This document shows positions 1 to 5,623 of a stretch of DNA of 8,055 bases, one piece after another; positions within the stretch are counted from its first letter, which is position 1; the number at the start of each line of letters is the position of its first letter. The notes below the pieces were generated by a model. The model did no database searches, was not told the origin of the DNA, and saw nothing but the letters and a program-made list of their open reading frames with translations. Both the position numbers and the translations under genes were made by a program. Origin of the DNA: Myxococcales bacterium (GTDB taxonomy: Bacteria > Myxococcota > Myxococcia > Myxococcales > Anaeromyxobacteraceae); contig JAJYHA010000069.1 of the NCBI GenBank assembly GCA_021784995.1, positions 1-8,055 on the forward strand. Direction: 5' to 3'.

Positions 1-1221
1 CCCGCGCCGGCGCCCGCCGCCGTCGGCGAGCTGGACCTGGTGCTCTTCCCCACGGCGCTGCACGGCGACGGTCGCGGCGCGGACCTGCCGTGGCTGCGCG
101 AGATCCCGGACGCGCTGAGCAGCGTCTCCTGGAGCCCCTGGGCCGAGATCGCGCCGGCCACCGCGGCCCGGCTCGGCGTCCGCGACGGGGACCTGATCGC
201 GGTGGCCGGCGCCGGCGGCCGCGCGGAGGTGCCGGCCTACGTCTTCCGCGGCGTGCGTGACGACGTGGTCGCCCTGCGGCTCGGGAGCGCGGAGGCCCGC
301 GCGGTGCAGGCGCCGTCGGTCGATCCGCTGTCGGGTGCGCGCGCGTATGCGGGGAGCCGGGTGGTGGTCTCGGCGCCGGGTCGGAGGCGCGCGCTGCCGC
401 TGCTCGAGGGGAGCCCCTACCAGCACGGGCGCGAGATCGTCCAGAACGTCACCGCGGCCGCGCCGGCGGCGCACCGGCCCGACCTCTCGCAGGTGATGTA
501 CCCGGAGCCGCGCCACCCGGATCACCGCTGGGCCATGGTCATCGACCTCGACCGCTGCACCGGGTGCGAGGCCTGCGTCGTGGCCTGCTTCGCCGAGAAC
601 AACGTGCCGGTGATGGGGCCCGAGGCCGCGCTCATGGGGCGCTACATGGGCTGGCTCCGGATCGAGCGCTACCTGGGGGACGAGCCGGGCGGACCGCTCG
701 ACGTGCAGCTCCTGCCCATGCTGTGCCAGCAGTGCACGAACGCGCCGTGCGAGACGGTCTGCCCCGTCTACGCCACCTACCACACCGCCGAGGGGCTGAA
801 CGCGCAGGTCTACAACCGCTGCGTCGGCACCCGCTACTGCTCGAACAACTGCCCGTACAAGGTGCGCACCTTCAACTGGAGGGACGCCCAGTTCCCGGCG
901 CCGCTCCAGATGCAGCTCAACCCCGACGTCACCGTCCGCTCGCGCGGGGTGATGGAGAAGTGCACCTTCTGCGTGCAGCGGATCCGGTACGCCGAGGGGC
1001 AGGCCCGCGACGGGGGGCGGCCGGTCGCGGACGGCGAGATCGTCCCGGCGTGCGCCCAGACGTGCCCGGCGCAGGCCATCGTGTTCGGGGACGCGAACGA
1101 CCCCTCCTCGCGCGTGAGCCAGGCGGCGCGCGCGCCGCGCGGATTCCAGGCGCTGGAGGAGGTCAACACCCGGCCCGCCATCACCTACCTGGCGCGGGTG
1201 GCGCGCGCGGAGGAGACATGA
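1..1221 (+). CDS. actB: ActB, Fe-S subunit of alternative complex III (5' end outside window)
   Basis: The frame is open from the window's first base, so only the last 406 residues are present. Codons 1 to about 150 resemble the C-terminal dinucleotide-binding domain of the molybdopterin oxidoreductase family (a W-x-EI-x-P-x-x-A-x-x-LG-x-x-x-GD pattern). In ACIII this part is known to lack the molybdenum cofactor. A ferredoxin-like domain follows. Its cysteines are at codons 186, 189, 192, 196; 242, 245, 250, 254; 274, 280, 284; 321, 324; and 351, 355. These 15 ligands fit three [4Fe-4S] and one [3Fe-4S] cluster, as known for ActB. The CVGTRYCSNNCPYK segment is typical of this family. The protein should relay electrons from the quinol site to the cytochrome subunits on the periplasmic face. 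The stop overlaps the actC start as ATGA. A PsrB/NrfC-type Fe-S subunit is the alternative, but the molybdopterin-family fusion and the following genes point to ActB. Confidence 0.93.
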   Translation, partial: PAPAPAAVGELDLVLFPTALHGDGRGADLPWLREIPDALSSVSWSPWAEIAPATAARLGVRDGDLIAVAGAGGRAEVPAYVFRGVRDDVVALRLGSAEARAVQAPSVDPLSGARAYAGSRVVVSAPGRRRALPLLEGSPYQHGREIVQNVTAAAPAAHRPDLSQVMYPEPRHPDHRWAMVIDLDRCTGCEACVVACFAENNVPVMGPEAALMGRYMGWLRIERYLGDEPGGPLDVQLLPMLCQQCTNAPCETVCPVYATYHTAEGLNAQVYNRCVGTRYCSNNCPYKVRTFNWRDAQFPAPLQMQLNPDVTVRSRGVMEKCTFCVQRIRYAEGQARDGGRPVADGEIVPACAQTCPAQAIVFGDANDPSSRVSQAARAPRGFQALEEVNTRPAITYLARVARAEET

Positions 1222-2561
1222 GCGCAGCGAGCACGGCCAGCCGCTTCCGGACCATCGAGGAGACGGTCCGGGCCACGCACCGCAAGCCCGGCGGCGCGTA
1301 CTGGGCGGCGCTGGCGGTGTCGGCCGCGGTCTTCGCGTTCGGCGCCTGGGCCTACTCGCTCATCGTCCGCAGCGGCCTCCACTGGACCGGGCTGCGCCGG
1401 CCCGGCATGTGGGGCAACCTCATCACCGACTTCGTGTTCTGGGTCGGCATCGCCCACTCCGGCACCCTCATCAGCGCCATCCTCTTCCTCTTCCGGGCCC
1501 GTTTCCGGACGGCGGTCTACCGGGTGGCCGAGATGATGACCGTCTTCGCGGTGCTCACGGCCGGGCTCTACCCCGTGCTGCACCTCGGGCGCCCCTGGTT
1601 CGCCTACTGGCTCTTCCCGTACCCCAACCAGCGGTCGCTCTGGGTGAACTTCCGCTCGCCGCTCATCTGGGACGTCTTCGCCGTCTCGACCTACCTCACC
1701 GTCTCCTCCATCTTCCTGGTGGTGGGGATGGCGCCCGACTTCGCGGCGCTACGAGACGGGGCGGAGGGCTGGCGGCGCAGGCTGTACGGCCTGCTCTCCT
1801 TCGGCTGGCGCGGCACCGACGAGCAGTGGCGCCACTACACCCGCGCCTACCTCTTCTTCGCCGCGTTCGCCACGCCGCTGGTCGTCTCCGTACACAGCGT
1901 GGTCTCCTGGGACTTCGCGGCCGCGGTGCTGCCCGGGTGGCACTCCACGCTCTTCCCTCCCTACTTCGTCGCGGGCGCCATCCTCTCCGGCGTCGCCATG
2001 GTGATCACGATCCTGATCCCGCTGCGGAGGGCCTTCCACCTGGAGGACCTCATCACGCAGCGCCACGTCGACATGCTGTGCCGGCTCGTGATGCTCACCT
2101 CCGCCATCATCACGTACTCCTACACGACCGAGATCCTGCTCACCCTCCCGCAGCCCGCGAACGACCCGGAGCGCAGCACCTTCATCTACCGCATGACGGG
2201 GGACTACGCGCCCCTGTTCTGGCTCATGGTGACCTGCAACTGCGTGGGGCCGCTCCTCCTCTACTGGAAGCGGATCCGCCACAGCGCCGCCGCGCTGCTC
2301 GCGATCTGCATCGCGGTCAACGTGGGCATGTGGCTGGATCGCGTCAACATCATCGTGACCTCGCTGGCCCACGATCGCCTCCCGTTCGACTGGCGGCTCT
2401 ACGTCCCGAGCTGGGTCGAGTGGGCCATCACCTTCGGCGCGTTCGGCTGGTTCTTCATGCTGTTCCTGATCGGCCTCAAGATCTTCCCCTCGGTCTCCAT
2501 CTCCGAGATGAAGGAGGAGGCGGAGCACGAGGCGGCGATGGAGGTGGGCCATGCGGCCTGA
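1218..2561 (+). CDS. actC: ActC, NrfD-like quinol-binding membrane subunit of alternative complex III
   Basis: This 447-residue integral membrane protein belongs to the NrfD/PsrC family. It should bind and oxidise menaquinol or ubiquinol and hand electrons to the ActB clusters. About ten hydrophobic segments are visible, near residues 28-50, 67-92, 104-123, 149-171, 209-233, 246-269, 286-309, 331-350, 357-382 and 398-422. Recognisable family stretches include GIAHSGTLISAILFLFR (77-93), HLGRPW (122-127), NFRSPLIWD (144-152), SVHSVVSWDFA (224-234) and GWHSTLFPPYFVAGA (240-254). His122, Asp152, His226 and Asp232 are candidates for the proton and quinol path; that is my inference. The ATG at 1218 overlaps the actB stop by 4 bases and is preceded by GGAGG at 1209-1213, which fixes the start. 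The length is close to usual for ActC. Confidence 0.95.
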   Translation: MSAASTASRFRTIEETVRATHRKPGGAYWAALAVSAAVFAFGAWAYSLIVRSGLHWTGLRRPGMWGNLITDFVFWVGIAHSGTLISAILFLFRARFRTAVYRVAEMMTVFAVLTAGLYPVLHLGRPWFAYWLFPYPNQRSLWVNFRSPLIWDVFAVSTYLTVSSIFLVVGMAPDFAALRDGAEGWRRRLYGLLSFGWRGTDEQWRHYTRAYLFFAAFATPLVVSVHSVVSWDFAAAVLPGWHSTLFPPYFVAGAILSGVAMVITILIPLRRAFHLEDLITQRHVDMLCRLVMLTSAIITYSYTTEILLTLPQPANDPERSTFIYRMTGDYAPLFWLMVTCNCVGPLLLYWKRIRHSAAALLAICIAVNVGMWLDRVNIIVTSLAHDRLPFDWRLYVPSWVEWAITFGAFGWFFMLFLIGLKIFPSVSISEMKEEAEHEAAMEVGHAA

Positions 2562-3051
2562 GCCGGGCGTCCTCGCCACCTTCGACGAGCCCGCGCTGGC
2601 GGCGGGCGCCATCCGGTCGCTGCGCGAGCGCGGGATCCGCGACCTGCACGCCGGGATGCCGGCGCCGTTCCCCGAGGTGGTGGCGGCGCTGGCCAAGCCG
2701 CGCAGCGCCATCGACTACGCCACCCTGCCCGGCGCGCTCCTGGGCCTGGTCGTCGGCGTCCTGCTCCCGGTGCTCACCTCGCTGTCGTGGCCGCTCGTCA
2801 CCGGCGGCAAGGAGATCGTCTCCCTCCCGGCGTTCGTCGTGATCATGTTCGAGATGACGGTGTTGATCGGCTCGATCACCAACCTGGTGGCGGTGACGGT
2901 GCGATCGTTCCTCGGGGGCGGCACCGGCGCGTTCCCGCGCGACGAGCGGTTCGACCGCGACCGCCTGGCCGTCTTCGCCGCCGGAGGCGGGGAGGAGGCC
3001 GAGCGCATCTTCCTGCAGGCCGGGGCCGTGGAGGTGCGCCGTGTCGCCTAG
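2551..3051 (+). CDS. actD: ActD, DUF3341 membrane subunit of alternative complex III
   Basis: The product is 166 residues with a soluble N-terminal part (1-57), two membrane helices in a hairpin (about 59-81 and 92-117) and a soluble C-terminal tail. The stretch from TGGKEIVSLPAF (84-95) to MFEMTVLIGSITN (99-111) matches the pattern of DUF3341/ActD proteins, in which GGK, a proline, and FE-x-T-V-L are conserved. In known ACIII structures ActD is a cofactor-free accessory subunit packed against the membrane core. The gene overlaps actC by 11 bases. Its ATG follows GGAGGT at 2540-2545 with five bases of spacing, so translation is probably coupled to actC. It is about as long as other ActD proteins, which lie around 170-200 residues. 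Confidence 0.92.
   Translation: MRPEPGVLATFDEPALAAGAIRSLRERGIRDLHAGMPAPFPEVVAALAKPRSAIDYATLPGALLGLVVGVLLPVLTSLSWPLVTGGKEIVSLPAFVVIMFEMTVLIGSITNLVAVTVRSFLGGGTGAFPRDERFDRDRLAVFAAGGGEEAERIFLQAGAVEVRRVA
3030..3035 (+). promoter_or_regulatory. Shine-Dalgarno for actE
   Basis: GGAGGT lies five bases before the GTG at 3041. It supports a GTG start for actE inside the 3' end of actD. That start also gives a complete lipoprotein signal peptide, which no later start would. Confidence 0.75.
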
Positions 3052-3529
3052 GGCCGCGCTCCTCGCCGCGCTGCTGGCCGGCGCCGCCGGGTGCTCCAAC
3101 GACTGGCGCACCGACATGTGGTACCAGCCCTCGATCCGCCCCGAGGACGCGCCGCGGCCGCAGCCCGAGCGCTCCGTGCCGCTCGGCGCCGGTCCGCGCT
3201 ACGACAGCCGCGACGACACCGGTGATCTCCCGAACCCGGTGACGCCCACGGCGACCTCGCTCGCGCACGGCCGGGCGATCTTCCTGGCGCGCTGCGCGCC
3301 CTGCCACGGGGCCGCGGGCCACGGGGGCGGCCCGGTCTCCCGCTTCTTCCCGCCCGCGCCCGACCTCGCCTACGCGACGGTCCAGGCCCGGAGCGACGGC
3401 TTCATCTGGGGGACGATCAGCTACGGCGGCAAGGCGATGCCGCCGGCGCGCGAGGGGCTCTCGCCGGCGGATCGATGGGACGTCGTGAACTACGTCCGCG
3501 TCATCCAGGGAAGGATCCACGCACCATGA
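3041..3529 (+). CDS. actE: ActE, monoheme cytochrome c lipoprotein of alternative complex III
   Basis: This 162-residue protein starts with a short lipoprotein signal peptide ending in AAGC, so Cys18 should be lipidated and the protein anchored on the periplasmic side. After a proline-rich linker (27-70; the MWYQPSIRP stretch resembles ActE proteins) comes one class I cytochrome c domain. Its heme motif CAPCH is at 85-89, with His89 as proximal ligand, and GGKAMPP at 129-135 supplies Met133 as the likely distal ligand. The C-terminal W-DVVNYVR helix (146-153) is typical of class I cytochromes c. In ACIII, ActE is the monoheme subunit that takes part in electron exit. The GTG start overlaps actD by 11 bases, and the stop overlaps the actF start by 4 bases (ATGA). 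Confidence 0.93.
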   Translation: MSPRAALLAALLAGAAGCSNDWRTDMWYQPSIRPEDAPRPQPERSVPLGAGPRYDSRDDTGDLPNPVTPTATSLAHGRAIFLARCAPCHGAAGHGGGPVSRFFPPAPDLAYATVQARSDGFIWGTISYGGKAMPPAREGLSPADRWDVVNYVRVIQGRIHAP

Positions 3530-4647
3530 CCCGGCTCTCCCTCGAAGGTCCGGCCGCGGGCCTGGGACGCCCGCTCGCCCTCCTCGCGGCCGCCGCGGCG
3601 TTGATCGGCGTGGCCGCGCTCTGCGTGGCCCTGCTGCTCGGGCGCGCCGCCGCCGCCTTCGCCGCGCTCGACGCCGCCTTCCTCTTCTTCGGCGGCCTCG
3701 CCGCAGGCAGCGTGGCGCTCGCCGCGGCGGTCCGGATCGCGCACGGCGGCTGGGCGCGCCCGATCCTGCCCATCGCCCTGGCGGGCGAGGCGTTCTTCGG
3801 CCCATCGCTGGTCCTGCTCCTGGTCCTGGCCCTGGGGGCGCACGCCTTCATCCCCTGGACGGGCGGGGCCGGCGCCGGCCGCCTGGCCGGGCTGTGGGTC
3901 CGGCTCCTGCTGCCCAGCGCCGCGCTCTTCCTCCTCGGCTGGCGGTTCGTGGGGCGGGCGCGCGATCCCCAGGCCGACGACGGCCGGGTGCGCGCCTCCG
4001 CCGTGCTCTACGCCTTCGCCTACGCCGTCGCCCTCTCGTTCTGGGCCTACGACCTGGTGATGGGGCTGGCCGGCGGTCCCCCGGCGACGGTGGTCCCGGC
4101 CTACTACTTCATCGGCGCGTTCCTCTCCGGCTTCGCATGGATCGCGCTGGTGGCGGCGGTGCGCGACGTCAGCGGGCCCGATCTCCGCCACGACGTGGGC
4201 AAGCTGCTCTTCGGCTTCATCGTGGTCTGGACGTACCTGCTCTGGAGCCTCTTCCTCCCGACCTGGTACGGCAACATCCCCGAGGAGTCGGCGGCGCTGC
4301 TGGCGCGCTGGCAGGGGCCCTACCGGCCGGTGTCGGAGGCGGTGCTGGTGGCGGTCTTCGTGTGGCCGTTCTGGCTCCTCTTCTCCGAGCGCATGAAGCG
4401 CCGGCGCGAGACGCTGGCCATCGGCTCGGCGACGGTGCTGCTGGGACTCGGCGCCGAGCGGTTCCTGCTGGTGCTCCCCTCGCTGCACGTGCCGGGTGGC
4501 GCGCTCGCCTTCGTCGTCGGGGCGGGGATCACCGCGGGCGTGGCGGGGCTCTTCCTGCTCTCCGTCGGCGCGCGCATGGGCGCGGCGCGGAGCGACGTCC
4601 CGCGGGCGGGCTGGCCGGAGTCGAGCCTGGGCGCGTCGCACGGGTGA
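3526..4647 (+). CDS. actF: ActF, second NrfD-like membrane subunit of alternative complex III
   Basis: This 373-residue polytopic membrane protein is a distant paralogue of ActC. It is usually annotated as quinol:cytochrome c oxidoreductase quinone-binding subunit 2. Hydrophobic segments lie near residues 17-38, 47-70, 80-105, 121-140, 156-181, 189-212, 226-247, 269-287, 299-318 and 324-347. The most diagnostic stretch is KLLFGFIVVWTYLLW (226-240) followed by LPTWYGNIPEES (244-255), matching the ActF pattern of KLLFGF...W...WY-NIPEE. WAYDLVMGL (173-181) is another family position. ActF is thought to contribute to proton translocation. The N-terminal part is Ala/Leu-rich and less conserved. 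The ATG at 3526 overlaps the actE stop, with AAGGA at 3511-3515. At 373 residues it is on the short side for ActF. It is the last gene of the operon here: no actG or oxidase gene follows on this strand. Confidence 0.92.
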   Translation: MTRLSLEGPAAGLGRPLALLAAAAALIGVAALCVALLLGRAAAAFAALDAAFLFFGGLAAGSVALAAAVRIAHGGWARPILPIALAGEAFFGPSLVLLLVLALGAHAFIPWTGGAGAGRLAGLWVRLLLPSAALFLLGWRFVGRARDPQADDGRVRASAVLYAFAYAVALSFWAYDLVMGLAGGPPATVVPAYYFIGAFLSGFAWIALVAAVRDVSGPDLRHDVGKLLFGFIVVWTYLLWSLFLPTWYGNIPEESAALLARWQGPYRPVSEAVLVAVFVWPFWLLFSERMKRRRETLAIGSATVLLGLGAERFLLVLPSLHVPGGALAFVVGAGITAGVAGLFLLSVGARMGAARSDVPRAGWPESSLGASHG

Positions 4648-4656
4648 CCTCCCCGG

Positions 4657-4672
4657 CGCGCGTCCTCGCGCG
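4657..4672. terminator. GC hairpin between convergent genes, possible bidirectional terminator
   Basis: CGCGCG, a TCCT loop and CGCGCG form a six-pair all-GC stem in the 27-base gap between the actF stop and the stop of the opposing gene. There is no T-run on either side, so it is not a classical intrinsic terminator. CGCG-rich stems also occur by chance in DNA this GC-rich. Confidence 0.35.
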
Positions 4673-4674
4673 AT

Positions 4675-4950
4675 CTAGCGGCGGACGCCGTCGAGCGTGA
4701 CCACCAGCGCGATCCACGCGAGCAGCGCCAGCGCTCCCCACAGCAGGTTGCGCCGGTCGCGGACGGCGAGCCGCGCCCACGCGCCGCCGAGCTTGTAGTG
4801 CCGGCCCGGGCGGATTCCGAGCATGTGCAGATGGCGGACCGCCTGGGAGGCGGTGTCGTTCACCCACAGCCGCGTGAAGAGGACCGCCAGCGCGAGCACC
4901 AGCAGGCTGCCGGCGACCGGCGCGAGGCTCGAGACGGTGGCGAGGCTCAT
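4675..4950 (-). CDS. Small membrane protein with two predicted helices, unrecognised
   Basis: This 91-residue protein has a hydrophobic segment at about 9-29 (start of segment PVAGSLLVLALAVLF) and another at about 68-86 (NLLWGALALLAWIALVVTL). They are joined by a basic, histidine-containing loop (about 30-67) with several Arg and Lys residues, so the loop probably faces the cytoplasm with both termini outside. The start at 4950 is chosen because AGGAGG sits six bases upstream (4957-4962) and the hydrophobic N-terminus begins there. An upstream in-frame ATG at 5034 would overlap the preceding gene and add an unlikely Cys/Gly/Arg-rich leader. I do not recognise the family. The gene is 16 bases downstream of the small Cys-cluster gene on the same strand, so the two probably share a transcript. 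It runs convergently toward the ACIII operon. Confidence 0.72.
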   Translation of the reverse strand: MSLATVSSLAPVAGSLLVLALAVLFTRLWVNDTASQAVRHLHMLGIRPGRHYKLGGAWARLAVRDRRNLLWGALALLAWIALVVTLDGVRR

Positions 4951-4956
4951 GGCGCT

Positions 4957-4962
4957 CCTCCT
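4957..4962 (-). promoter_or_regulatory. Strong Shine-Dalgarno for the small membrane protein
   Basis: On the minus strand the sequence reads AGGAGG, six bases before the ATG at 4950, within the 16-base gap after the upstream gene's stop. It decides the start of the 91-residue protein. Confidence 0.75.
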
Positions 4963-4966
4963 GTCC

Positions 4967-5224
4967 TCAGCTCCTCGGCCGAGACGGGCACCCCGCGGGG
5001 CACCGGTGGGTGCACAGCACGCCGCCGCAGACATCCTCCTTGCTCCGCTCCGCGGCGCCGCGCTGGGCCTCGATCATGGCGAGGACGCAGACCAGGTTGG
5101 CGGTGCCGTGCCGCCGCGTGATCTCCCGCCGGACCGCGCGCAGCGCCTCCGCGTCCGTCTCGCGCAGGGCCTCGCGGACCGCGCGGAAGGCCTCCACGTA
5201 CAGCTCGTATGAGCACTCGTTCAC
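4967..5224 (-). CDS. Small protein with C-terminal cysteine cluster, unrecognised
   Basis: The 85-residue product starts at a GTG with GGAGG four bases upstream (5229-5233). Residues 1-62 look mainly helical and charged: the alternating pattern of FRAVREALRE and ALRAVRREITRRHG suggests amphipathic helices, followed by an apolar stretch, ANLVCVLAMIEA (42-53). The last 20 residues carry Cys66, Cys71, His73, Cys75 and Cys79 (spacing C-x4-C-x-H-x-C-x3-C), a possible metal- or cluster-binding tail or disulfide-bonded end. Other cysteines are at 4 and 46. No signal peptide is seen, so a cytoplasmic location is likely. It sits directly before the two-helix membrane gene, and the pair is probably co-transcribed. 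The frame stays open well upstream of 5224, as often happens in GC-rich DNA, so the exact start rests on the ribosome-binding site and on the change in composition. Confidence 0.62.
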   Translation of the reverse strand: MNECSYELYVEAFRAVREALRETDAEALRAVRREITRRHGTANLVCVLAMIEAQRGAAERSKEDVCGGVLCTHRCPAGCPSRPRS

Positions 5225-5490
5225 GGGACCTCCGGCGCTCCGGCCTGGTGCGAGACCACCATGAGCCCTCTCCACGGTTTCCACCCGTCCCACGACCCCG
5301 GTCCTGGGACCCGCGGTCACATCGGCCGAGGAGTGGTGGGCTGTCCGGGATCCGGCGCCGATGTGGGAGCGCGCCGCCTTCGAGCCCGGCGCTCCACCTC
5401 CGGCGCGGGGCGGCCAGGTACCGCATCCACGTGACGCCGCCGCCACGCGCGCCGCCGATCGGGCGCTCGTCGCCCGGGGAACGTGTCCGC

Positions 5491-5533
5491 GTGACGTCCC
5501 GGGGAGCGCCTGCGTCCACACACCCGACGTCAC
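5491..5533. repeat. Spaced inverted repeat GTGACGTC / GACGTCAC
   Basis: GTGACGTC at 5491-5498 is the exact reverse complement of GACGTCAC at 5526-5533, with 27 bases between. A related CGTGACGCC occurs at about 5430-5438. The inner six bases, GACGTC, are themselves palindromic, so the two sites can also be read as copies of one half-palindromic operator about 35 bases apart, about 90-130 bases before the lipoprotein start. No regulator is identified. Confidence 0.3.
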
Positions 5534-5613
5534 TTCCCCACGGGAATCGACCTCCTGCGCCCATGTCCGCAAGATGGCTCTCGTCGACGACCGCGGAGCT
5601 GCGGCACGGACAC

Positions 5614-5617
5614 GAGG
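5614..5617 (+). promoter_or_regulatory. Shine-Dalgarno for the repeat lipoprotein
   Basis: GAGG lies six bases before the ATG at 5624. It is modest, but it agrees with the start that gives a well-formed lipoprotein signal peptide. Confidence 0.5.
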
Positions 5618-5623
5618 CCTTGG

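Larger units (their letters stand above)
5225..5623. other. Divergent intergenic region without a convincing gene
   Basis: These 399 bases separate the minus-strand small-gene pair from the plus-strand repeat lipoprotein, so they should hold both promoters. I saw no clear -35/-10 pair or sigma-54 (GG-N10-GC) element on either strand. The open frames crossing the region have Arg/Pro/Gly-rich translations without recognisable features. A short dyad, GGTCC-TG-GGACC, lies at 5300-5311, and a longer-range inverted repeat lies at 5491-5533. Confidence 0.55.

Noticed and set aside
1749..2711. Long minus-strand open frames antisense to actC and actF
   Set aside because: They mirror the GC-rich codon pattern of well-supported membrane-protein genes and show charged, low-complexity translations.
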